Assembly (NCBI GenBank): GCA_963844055.1
Contig: CAWJMN010000001.1
Location: 1,674,001-1,738,000 of the forward strand
DNA: 64,000 nucleotides
Direction: 5' to 3'
Source: CAWJMN01 sp963844055
GTDB lineage: Bacteria > Planctomycetota > Planctomycetia > Pirellulales > Pirellulaceae
A program made the position numbers and the translations under genes. Shown piece by piece: positions 46,581 through 55,270 of the stretch (positions are counted from its first letter, which is position 1; each line of letters starts with the position of its first letter). Below the pieces are notes generated by a model. That model was not told the origin of the DNA. It made no database searches and saw only the letters and a program-made list of their open reading frames with translations.

Positions 46581-49241
46581 ATGTCTACTTCCTTATCGCA
46601 TTCGCTTGAGAGTCGCACCTCTGTCAAGGAATACCTTTCCCAAGAGGATTGTCAGCGCATTCGCCGCTGGAACGACACCGAAGTTCTCTACCCACGAAAT
46701 GCCACCGTTGCCGAATTGTTCGCGGAAAGACGTGCCAAGCATCCTGCCCGTACGGCCGTCATTTTTGGTTCTACCTCTTGGACCTACCAGCAACTCGACC
46801 AACAAGCCACTCGCGTTGCCCAACATTTATTGAAGCAAGGGCTTGGCTATCGTAGCGTCGTGGGGATTATGGTGCCCCGCTCGCTCGAGATGGTTGCGGC
46901 CATGCTGGGCGTGCTGAAGATTGGCGGCACCTATGTTCCGCTCGAACCAAGCTATCCCGAGCAACGTTTGCAGTTCATGGTTGAGGATGCCTCGGTTCAG
47001 TGGCTCATTACCCATTCGACGAAACAGATCCTTGCTGATAGCTTAGGTGCACCTAGCGTCAACTTGGATGAGCTTCTTTCGCCAATTGCAGTAGTAGAAT
47101 CAATAACTTACACGGGCCCAGAACTGCCCGAGAATCCGCTTACGGCCGAAGACGCTTGCTATATCGTATTCACCTCGGGATCAACCGGGCGTCCTAAGGG
47201 AGTCGCGATTCCGCATCGTGGGATTGTACGATTGGTCCGATCCGCACCTTGGATTGACTATACCGAAGACGATGTTTTCCTGCAGCACTCGTCGCAGTCC
47301 TTTGACTTGTCGGTGTTTGAGGTTTGGGGGCCACTGCTCAATGGGGCACGTGTGGTGGTTGCACCGCCGCACTTACTTTCGTTGGAAGAGCTCGGCCAAG
47401 TCATCGTCGAAAACAAGATCACCACCCTGTGGCTAACGTCCGGCCTGTTTCATCAAATGGTGAACCACCGAGTGCAAGACCTAGCCGGCCTGCGGTTTCT
47501 TCTGGCTGGCGGTGATGTTGTATCGGCCGTGCATGCACGTAAGGTGCTAACGCACTGCCCCGGTGTTACCTTTGTCAATTGCTACGGCCCAACCGAAAAC
47601 ACTACCTTTTGCACATTCCAACGCATTGCGTCGCTGCAAGACTTGGGCGAGGGCCCGCTTCCCATTGGTCGCGCACTTCCGACCAGTACGCACTACATTT
47701 TGGATAGTGACGGCAACGAAGTCCCCGTTGGGGCCGTGGGCGAGATCTACTGCGGTGGCGACGGCTTGGCGATTGGTTATGTCAATCGACCTGACCTAAC
47801 AAATGAGCTATTCCAGTGGCACACATTGGCGGACGGCCATACAGAGCGGCTCTATAAATCGGGCGATTTGGGAGCCTGGCGCGAAGATGGCACGATCGAC
47901 TTCCATGGCCGCGCAGACCGACAAGTCAAGATCCGCGGCTTTCGCGTGGAACTTGGCGAAGTCGAAGCAGCACTGCATGATCATCCGTCCGTCGATCAAG
48001 CAACCGTTTTAGTGGAAACCGAGGCCGATGCTCATAAGAGGATGGTGGCCTATTTGGCAGTAGGAAGTCGCACGGCCCCCTCCTGTGGAGAAGTCCGGCA
48101 GTTCTTGTCGCAGCGAATGCCCGACTACATGATCCCAACATTCTTTGTGACACTCCCCAAGCTGCCCCTGAACTCCAACGGCAAGGTGGATTATCGCGCC
48201 CTTCCCAAACCGACGCGTGAGTCCCCCTGCGCCGGCGCTAATGCCTGGGGAGCACTAACAGCAAATCAGGAAAAGCTAATCAAAATCTGGGAAGAGGTTT
48301 TTCATGTGGCCGGCCTCTCTCCGGCCGATGAGTTCTTTGCACTAGGGGGCGATAGCATGCTCGCTATCGTCTTGTTAGCCAAGGTTGAGGCAACCTTCGG
48401 CAAGTCACTATCCATGGCAGACCTCATGCGCTCTCCAAAGATCGCCGACTTTTATACGCTGCTCGATGCGTCGGAAAAGAATGCTTCTTACAGCGACGCT
48501 GTTCTTATTCAGCCGGGTACAAAGTCACCGACGCTCTTTTACGTTCCCTGTTTGCACGGCAACCTCTTCACGATTCGTCAGCTGGCAAAACACCTTGGCA
48601 GTGATCGGGCCATCTATGGCCTACAGCCCCAAGGGGTAGATGGTGAGTCGGCTCCGCACGACACCATGCAAGCGATTGCCTCGCACTACTTGGCACAGGT
48701 TCGCAAGGTTCAGCCGCACGGCCCCTATCATTTGATGGGCTATTCGCTTGGCGGCACCGCCGCTTTTCTGATGGCACAAATGCTACAGCAAGAAGGCGAG
48801 ACCGTAGAACAACTATTGCTCATTGATCCTCCCCGTCGCTGGCGTCCCTGGTGGATGACTCGGCTACAGCAATTTGTCGCGCGATGTGGCGATCTCGTCC
48901 GCTGGGCATTGTGGCAAGTTGGTAGGAGAAACCGTCCTACACCGCCGCAATTGCCGCATCAAAAAATGATGGCTGCCCACATTCAGGCCATTACCAATTA
49001 CAAAGCATCCCCGTATTGGGGCCCGGCAGTTCTTTTTAAGCATGGTCAGCAAGCGGGGCTTATCAAGCGAGTCGTCGATGGTGCGCTGGGCCTGTTTGAT
49101 TGGCGGGGCATCCTGCCAGAATCCACGCCTGTGGTGAAAATCCCCGGCGATCACACCACCATGTTCCAGGGCGAGAATCTGGTCGTGATGGCGGGCGAAA
49201 TGCGAGACTTGCTACGCGAGGAAGAAGAGTCGCAGCAATAA
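46581..49241 (+). CDS. Stand-alone NRPS-like enzyme, domains A-T-TE
   Basis: 886 residues from ATG 46581. Adenylation domain (about 30-525): YVPLEPSYPEQR, YIVFTSGSTGRPKGVAIPHR (A3), FDLSVFEVW (A4), NCYGPTENTTF (A5), LYKSGDLGAW (A7), GRADRQVKIRGFRVE (A8), LPLNSNGKVDYRAL (A10 Lys). Carrier domain (about 555-625) with FFALGGDSMLAIVL, the phosphopantetheine Ser. Thioesterase (about 640-880) with MGYSLGGTAAF (catalytic Ser) and GDHTTM (His). No condensation domain, so it activates one substrate and releases or dimerises it. A specificity code read by hand, D-L-F-W-A-G-C-T-F-K, resembles aliphatic (Val-like) codes; uncertain. Confidence 0.9.
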   Translation: MSTSLSHSLESRTSVKEYLSQEDCQRIRRWNDTEVLYPRNATVAELFAERRAKHPARTAVIFGSTSWTYQQLDQQATRVAQHLLKQGLGYRSVVGIMVPRSLEMVAAMLGVLKIGGTYVPLEPSYPEQRLQFMVEDASVQWLITHSTKQILADSLGAPSVNLDELLSPIAVVESITYTGPELPENPLTAEDACYIVFTSGSTGRPKGVAIPHRGIVRLVRSAPWIDYTEDDVFLQHSSQSFDLSVFEVWGPLLNGARVVVAPPHLLSLEELGQVIVENKITTLWLTSGLFHQMVNHRVQDLAGLRFLLAGGDVVSAVHARKVLTHCPGVTFVNCYGPTENTTFCTFQRIASLQDLGEGPLPIGRALPTSTHYILDSDGNEVPVGAVGEIYCGGDGLAIGYVNRPDLTNELFQWHTLADGHTERLYKSGDLGAWREDGTIDFHGRADRQVKIRGFRVELGEVEAALHDHPSVDQATVLVETEADAHKRMVAYLAVGSRTAPSCGEVRQFLSQRMPDYMIPTFFVTLPKLPLNSNGKVDYRALPKPTRESPCAGANAWGALTANQEKLIKIWEEVFHVAGLSPADEFFALGGDSMLAIVLLAKVEATFGKSLSMADLMRSPKIADFYTLLDASEKNASYSDAVLIQPGTKSPTLFYVPCLHGNLFTIRQLAKHLGSDRAIYGLQPQGVDGESAPHDTMQAIASHYLAQVRKVQPHGPYHLMGYSLGGTAAFLMAQMLQQEGETVEQLLLIDPPRRWRPWWMTRLQQFVARCGDLVRWALWQVGRRNRPTPPQLPHQKMMAAHIQAITNYKASPYWGPAVLFKHGQQAGLIKRVVDGALGLFDWRGILPESTPVVKIPGDHTTMFQGENLVVMAGEMRDLLREEEESQQ

Positions 49242-49247
49242 GCGGTA

Positions 49248-49888
49248 TCAGCCTGCAGTCTTGTTGATTAATCGCTGCTGTACAATTCGTAGAATGCCGC
49301 GGGCAACGTCATCTTTGCTGCCGGCGATTCGTTCTACGAGGTTCCCCTGCGGATCTAGTAGCTCAATATCGTTCTCAAGCGCATCCATGGCCGACGGACC
49401 ATTGAGCACCATCAGCGAACAGCTCTTCTTTTGCATCTTTGTAAGAGCTTTGAATCGCTGATCGTCCGTCTCCAAGGCAAAGCCTACAAGCCACTGGTCG
49501 GCGCCTTGTTCTTTCCCAGTTCGGCCATCACATCGGGCGTTTCTACCAGCTCTAACACGAGCGGTGCGCCAGTTTTCGAGATCTTCTTATTCGCCACCTT
49601 CAGCGGGCGATAGTCGCATGGCGCAGCAGCACCAATCGCCCCATCACAAGCGGGGAACAGTTCCAAACAATGTGCAAGCAAGTCCTCAGTCGATGTAATC
49701 CACTGTACTTTGGCAGCGGCCGGATAGGTGATATTCACCGGGCCACTAACGATGACCACTTCATGCCCCAGCTCTAAGGCGGCTTGCGCCAGTCCCATTC
49801 CCATGCGACCGCTTGAGCCATTGGTCAAATAGCGGACGGGATCTAGGTATTGCCTCGTGGGGCCAGAGGTAATCAAAATCCGCGCCAT
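49248..49888 (-). pseudogene. coaB: Phosphopantothenate-cysteine ligase, apparent frameshift
   Basis: ATG 49888 starts MARILITSGPTRQYLDPVRY, the CoaB motif, with YLTNGSSGRMG and AAAPCDYRP. This frame stops at 49484. In another frame ETDDQRFKALTKMQKKSC and LNGPSAMDAL continue the same domain to 49248. A one-base change at about 49505-49512 (AAA run) restores EQGADQWLVGFALETD. CoaB is essential for CoA, so an assembly error is likelier than inactivation. Only the ligase half is here; the decarboxylase CoaC must be separate. It converges on the NRPS-like gene 6 bases away. Confidence 0.8.
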
Positions 49889-49945
49889 CGATTGCCAGCC
49901 AACTTTTCTAGAGATGCCAAGCCAAAGCCGAGGCGTGATTGTTGC

Positions 49946-51992
49946 CTACCGGAATAGCGGAGACTTGAAAGCACCACGTGCCGGTGCGGCCGACGGGGTC
50001 AAGCTACGAATCTTTCCCTGTGGAACCAAACCCTCAATATGGATGGGGTCGGTTAACCGTTCCACAGCAATGTTGCCGGCCTCGTCGCGAACTTCAAGCT
50101 GTAAATAAACCTGCTTGTGGCCACGTGGGTCGCACTGCCAGAGGAACTGTCCAGAATTGTCCAGCCCTGCCGCAATCGGCGTGTAGATTCCGTCTGCTCG
50201 ATCACTGTAGGCCAGTGAAACACACCGTGGGCCCAGGTGAAGGTCCGTGGCTTCCCAGCGAATGTCTAGCTTGCCTGCATCAGCACCTTTGCCGTAAGCA
50301 GCCGACGTGATTTTGCAGCGAGGACGTGTGGTGTCGATCCCCACATAAATATCCGCAGGGTCGCCACGTTGTGGCTTGTTCCCTTCGAGGCCATTGTTGC
50401 CAACGATCACAATGCGGAAGCCATAGGTGGCCTCATTGTTGACTTCAACTTCCATCGGGCTGATCTTGTCCTGATCCGAGCCCCATTTTCCCCAGGTAAG
50501 CCCGTTGTCCGTCGTTCCCCACAGCTCGATTTCTTTGATTCCATCGGGGCCAACCGATTCCAAGTCGTAGTCCAGTGTAAATCGGCGCGAGTTCGATAGC
50601 CGTGGCGAATCAACCACAGGCAGCGGTACGAGAGACGAACTCTCGGGAAGTGCTTCGGGATCAGAACGCCCAGGAACAGGGGTAATGGTCTCACTTCCAG
50701 AGGTACTGGGCAGCGGCCCAATGTCCGAGGGTGGTACAGTTGGAATTCGTGGCTCTTTGGGACGCATGGTGCTTGGCGGAAACATTTCCTCAGGCGGATT
50801 ATTGCTGGCCGAGGAAGTGACCGGCTTTGCCGATGGCGCATTGCCTGCATTGTCGCTCGTTGAAGGCAAGCGAAGGTCGGGCAGTGGCTTGGTCCCATTG
50901 TCAGGGAGCGGCAAATCAAGCTTGTTAAATGGAGACGTGAATGCTTCGCCATTCGGGTTAGGCTTGATGCGAGGAGGAAGCAGTTCTTCCGTAGCAGGTC
51001 CCGTCGGCGCCGTTGCAAAGCGACCTGGGCCTCTTGTCAAAGCATTCGTTTTCGGCGACTCGCCAGAAAGCGAAAGGCTTTCTTCTTGCGTGTTGTTTTC
51101 GGGAACGCCACTATTTGCCAATCCACTCGGAGTGCCCAGTTGTGGCGATCGATCAGTGGGAAGCTGGTTATCAGCGGGCCAGCGCGAGGCAGCGAGATCA
51201 TCCGAGCCCGGTGGATTCGATGCTAAAGGAGCGGGCTTTTCGACCATCTTCGCGCGAGGTGAAAATGTCAGTTGCTCGGCATGGATCTGCTTGTTGCCGG
51301 CAGCGTCACTTACCTCCGCACGAATGTTTAGCGTCGTGGAGGAAATATCGGGCTCAAATGCCGTACGTCCAAAAGTTTGTCCTGCGGCAATCGTGGTATT
51401 ACGAGTGTTGACCGTGATCGGCATCCAAGGGTTGCTCGCCCCAATGGCATCCTGATATTCCAGTTTGAGGCTGGAAGGTTCCAGGTGTGGGTCTGACATT
51501 TGCCAAACCACTTCCACGCGCCCTTGTTCCGTAACTTTCGAAGTTACCTTGAGCTTGGGCTTTTGGGTATCGACCACCACGCGCAATTGTGGCACGGTGT
51601 CCGGCGGAATCTTCTTGGATTTGGCGTCGGCGGCAATTCGCGTCACAAACCAAAATTCTAAATCCTGTTTCACGCGAAAGCGAAACTTGCCTTCGCTCGC
51701 AGGTACGTCTCGAAAGTGGCTCCAGTTCTTTCCCTGGTCCCACGAGACAAACACGCTTACCATCACGTTCGGGTCGGTTTCCGTCGGCGAGCGATTGATG
51801 GCAAACGGGATTTCCATCTCGTTTTGGCCAACCAAGCTGGCCGCTGGTAAGCCATCAGATACTCGCGCAGGTCCTGCACTGGGCTTCGCGCCGGTTAGCT
51901 TCTCCCAAATGCCGGAAGTCTGGCGGCACGCGACCTGAGGCGCGACAATCATCGCAACCGCTCAGCGTCAGTTTTCCAAACAGGCTTCGCAT
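49946..51992 (-). pseudogene. Large extracellular protein, apparent frameshift in the signal peptide
   Basis: The long frame begins at ATG 51952 inside what looks like a signal peptide. An ATG at 51992 in another frame gives MRSLFGKLTLS, and removing one G near 51958-51961 joins it to VAMIVAPQVACRQTSG, a credible signal peptide. The mature protein has Ig-like beta modules near the start (VMVSVFVSWDQGKNWSHFRD; LRVVVDTQKPKLKVTSK) and end (IRWEATDLHLGPRCVSLAYS), with a 170-residue Pro/Ser/Asn linker between. The two halves look like duplicated modules. Secreted, function unknown. Confidence 0.6.
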
Positions 51993-52212
51993 CTGCCGAC
52001 CCTGGCAAAGTATGACAGCACACCCCACAAGCGAACTGTGGGTTCTCGTCCAGTATCGGAGGTAGCCAGCACAAGACTTGAATTACCGCCGATGGGTTAG
52101 GCGGAATTCTTGTTGCAGATATCCTATTCTGCATAGTCGGCTTAGATTGACGCGGCAAAAGCTCACTTTTGCACCGCGTCAGCCGGTTTTGAATTGGCAA
52201 GTGCTCAGCGAA

Positions 52213-53520
52213 CTAAGCCGCCTTGCGAACGATGATGGCGCTTGCCTGGCCCTGCGGCGTAATGTTGAGGCTGAGGGCAGTCTCACCAGCGGAAGCGGTT
52301 GCAGAAGTGTTCACGGCAATCGGGCAAGCTGGATCCGGCGTCTCGTAATTGAGCGTCCGGAACAATTTGCCATGTTTCAGCGCACTCAAGCTTGCGATCA
52401 ACTCGACAAGTCCGCTGGCCGCTCCCAAGTTGCCAAAGTAGCTCTTGGCCGCAACAACAGGAACCTTGGCGGCATTGCCGGTAAACACGGCCGCAATTCC
52501 TGCTGCCTCATCGGCGTCCATTTGAACCGCACCAAGTCCATGGGCATGGATATGACCGATGTCCGACGGGCTAAGGCCAGCGCTCTTCAGTGCTAGGGTC
52601 AAGACGTTGATGACGGCCTGCTTGGTATTGCCATGGCCGTTGCGCGAGACAACTGCCGTTGCCCCAAATCCAAGGACTTCGCCAAAGACAGTTGCGCCGC
52701 GGGCTTTTGCCGTTTCTGCTTCTTCCAAAATCATCGCGCCGGCCCCTTCGCCGATCACGCTACCGGTTCGGTGAAGGTCGAATGGGCGGGAAGCCCTCGC
52801 AGGGTCGCCAGGATCTTTTGCCATCTGCTCTTGGCCCACCACATGCAGCGTGCGAGCGACATGAACCTTTGTGCCAGTCGCTCCCGCGATGATGATGTCG
52901 GCATGGCCGCGGGTGATTGTATGGAATGCTTCGCCAACGGCTAGGTTTGCCGATGCTTCACGCATGGTGACCGAGTTATTAGGCCCATGCAGATCGTTAA
53001 AAATCGCAATATGGCTGGCAGGCAGGTTAGGCAGGTACTTCAGCAGCCACAAAGGCTCAACGGCAGGAAGTCCTTTCTCGGCCCAGCGGTCAAAATGGAA
53101 CTCATTCTTCTCGTCCAAGCATGCCTTTACACCAGCGGTGAACTCTTGTGGCAGCGTCAGCATATAGTCCGAACCATAGACGCAGCCGATGCGATCCAGA
53201 TTCGTTTCGCTCAGCTTAAGCCCGCCGTGGGTGATGGCCAGTTGGGCAACCGCTACACCCATCTGAATCTCGCGGCACATCACTTTGATGTTCTTTTTGA
53301 TGTTCCGAGCCATCGTTTTTTCCAGAGGCCCAAAGTCCTCAATGGAACCGGTGAAGTCGAGAGCTTCACCGCCGATATGGGTTGGCAGGTGTTCTACGGG
53401 AATGCTCGTCAGCGGGCGGACGCCGGAAGTTCCTGCCGACAGGTTTTCCCAAAGCTTCTCTGGCGTATTTCCAAGTGGAGACACCACGCCCAAACCGGTG
53501 ATCAGTACGCGACGCGTCAT
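52213..53520 (-). CDS. Ketosynthase-like protein lacking catalytic Cys (FabF/CLF-like)
   Basis: 435 residues of the thiolase fold: RRVLITGLGVVSPLGNT, GTSGVRPL, FDLHRTGSVIGEGAGAMIL, SGLSPSDIG and HAHGLGAVQMDADEA. In FabF the active site is TACASG; here the aligned stretch reads SVTMREASANLAVGEA without Cys. The second His, in GH-x-x-GAAG, is GNLGAASG, so it is Asn; the first His in AHG is kept. Such Cys-less partners act as chain length factors with a true ketosynthase or as decarboxylases. No acyl carrier protein or active ketosynthase is in the window. Start MTRRVLITG is standard. Confidence 0.88.
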   Translation of the reverse strand: MTRRVLITGLGVVSPLGNTPEKLWENLSAGTSGVRPLTSIPVEHLPTHIGGEALDFTGSIEDFGPLEKTMARNIKKNIKVMCREIQMGVAVAQLAITHGGLKLSETNLDRIGCVYGSDYMLTLPQEFTAGVKACLDEKNEFHFDRWAEKGLPAVEPLWLLKYLPNLPASHIAIFNDLHGPNNSVTMREASANLAVGEAFHTITRGHADIIIAGATGTKVHVARTLHVVGQEQMAKDPGDPARASRPFDLHRTGSVIGEGAGAMILEEAETAKARGATVFGEVLGFGATAVVSRNGHGNTKQAVINVLTLALKSAGLSPSDIGHIHAHGLGAVQMDADEAAGIAAVFTGNAAKVPVVAAKSYFGNLGAASGLVELIASLSALKHGKLFRTLNYETPDPACPIAVNTSATASAGETALSLNITPQGQASAIIVRKAA

Positions 53521-54001
53521 GGAAAAAACCTAGCACTCACAGGTAAATGACAAAGCTTGGCTGATGGGCCTGCGAATTCTGCACAGGCTCTCTCAATCGG
53601 ATAGCTTTATCGGCACGACAGCCAATACAGTTTCCCGAGATTGCCAAATTCTAAGGGTAAGTACGCTCCAAGTCGAGAAGCCGATCTCCCTAAAAGAAGT
53701 AGGTCCCTCCAGGGATACAGGCGTCCAACAGGGAGATTTTATGTTCCCGTTTTTACGCAGTCTCCGCAGTTTAGTTGGTCAATGGAAAACCTGGGAGAAT
53801 CAGGCAAACAGGTAAATCTTCGTTGGATATCCGCAAGATTGCCAGGATTGCCGGTGGCATGGCCAGCCCAATTCGAGGGACACCGGCAGAAATCGATATG
53901 GACGCCTGCTGCCGATTTGCTAATCTCCCGCAAAAATAGGGCTCAACTTTTTGGGCAAATTGTCGTTGTGCCAAGTAGGCCGGGCAAAGAGGAGTGAAGA
54001 G
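53521..54001. other. Intergenic region
   Basis: 481 bases upstream of both the ketosynthase-like gene and the small secreted protein. Overlapping short frames look non-coding. No site identified. Confidence 0.45.
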
Positions 54002-54529
54002 ATGAATCGTTCTTGCGTTATTGCATTGTGGATGGGAGTTGTTTGCGTTGGACTGGCGGCATCGGCCCAAGCGCAAGAGTCATCATCATGGAAGATGCCA
54101 AACCTCAATCCTTTCAAAAAGGCTCACCCAGCAACAGGCAACTCGTCTGTGAACCCTTGGGTCAGCAGCAATGAGCCTGCGCCGAGCAAATGGTCAATGT
54201 TCAGCACGACGCCAAAAACGAACACCGGTCCCAGCACCTGGGACAAGATGTCCAACTCCACGAAGAACGGCTGGTACAAGTTCAAAGACGCCGTCAATCC
54301 TTTTGACGACGCGAACGATCCGCCAAAAAAGCCCTACAACCCCTTCAGCCTAGGCAGCAAGGGAACGACCTCCAGTTCCAGCAGCGGTGGCTATAGTGGT
54401 TTCTCAAGCACGAAGTCATCCACCCCCAAGAGCTCAGGCAGCAGCTTCTGGCCTTGGTCAAAGTCGAGTGAAAAGGAATCCAAGCCCCACACCGTCAATG
54501 ACTTTTTGTCGCAGCAACGCCCAGAATAA
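54002..54529 (+). CDS. Secreted low-complexity protein
   Basis: 175 residues from ATG 54002 with AAAGAGGAG upstream. The signal peptide is IALWMGVVCVGLAASAQAQ. The mature protein is rich in Ser, Pro, Lys, Trp and Asn with repeated NPF/NPW units (LNPFKKAHP, VNPFDDAND, YNPFSLG) and Ser runs. Probably an unstructured envelope protein; function unknown. Converges on kdpE 9 bases away. Confidence 0.55.
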   Translation: MNRSCVIALWMGVVCVGLAASAQAQESSSWKMPNLNPFKKAHPATGNSSVNPWVSSNEPAPSKWSMFSTTPKTNTGPSTWDKMSNSTKNGWYKFKDAVNPFDDANDPPKKPYNPFSLGSKGTTSSSSSGGYSGFSSTKSSTPKSSGSSFWPWSKSSEKESKPHTVNDFLSQQRPE

Positions 54530-54538
54530 CTTCTGCCG

Positions 54539-55237
54539 TTACTCGTCGACCAATCGATATCCCACTCCGGCCTCGGTACGAATGTATCGGGGCCGTGTTG
54601 GTTCTGCTTCGAGCTTTCTGCGCAATTGCCCCATATAGACGCGCAAGTACTGGTTCTCGAACACGCTATCCGGCCCCCAGACCTCTTTCAAGATCTGGCG
54701 ATGAGTGACCACTTTGCCGGCATGCTGGATGAGTACCGTCAATAGTCGGTACTCAGTTGGCGTCAGATGAATCTCTTCGCTTCCCACGTGAACAGTCCGC
54801 CGAACCAAGTCCACCCGCAGTTCGCCAACAGAAAATAATGGGTCGGCCGACTTGGAAGTAGATGCGGCCGAGTGCCGAAGTGCCACGCGAATCCGCGCTA
54901 GTAGTTCGCCCGCACTAAACGGCTTCGTCAAATAATCATCAGCCCCAGCATCGAGGGCCGAGACCTTGTCAGACTCTCTGCCTCGCGCGGAAAGAACAAT
55001 GATGGGAACGGTAGACCATTCCCGCAGTCGCGTGATCACTTCGAGACCATCTTGATCGGGAAGTCCTAAGTCTAGCAGCACTGCATCGGGCGGTTCCGTG
55101 ACGGCCGTCCCAATTCCCTTGGCGGCTGTGTCCGTTTCTAGAACCTGAAAGTCGTGCGACTCCAGCGTGATGCGAAGGAACTTCCGAATCGGAACTTCAT
55201 CTTCAATCACCAGGATTTTTGCACGATTACCGGTCAT
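54539..55237 (-). CDS. kdpE: KdpE response regulator
   Basis: 232 residues. Receiver domain: ILVIEDEVPIRKFL, AVLLDLGLPDQDG (phosphoacceptor Asp), VLSARGRESDKVSAL, DYLTKPFSAGEL. Winged-helix output domain: IHLTPTEYRLLTVL and YLRVYMGQLRRKLE. It activates kdp transcription when phosphorylated by KdpD at low K+ or high osmolarity. It follows kdpD with a 33-base gap. Confidence 0.94.
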   Translation of the reverse strand: MTGNRAKILVIEDEVPIRKFLRITLESHDFQVLETDTAAKGIGTAVTEPPDAVLLDLGLPDQDGLEVITRLREWSTVPIIVLSARGRESDKVSALDAGADDYLTKPFSAGELLARIRVALRHSAASTSKSADPLFSVGELRVDLVRRTVHVGSEEIHLTPTEYRLLTVLIQHAGKVVTHRQILKEVWGPDSVFENQYLRVYMGQLRRKLEAEPTRPRYIRTEAGVGYRLVDE

Positions 55238-55270
55238 CTAACGCCACAATGCTTCTGCGACAAACAAGGG

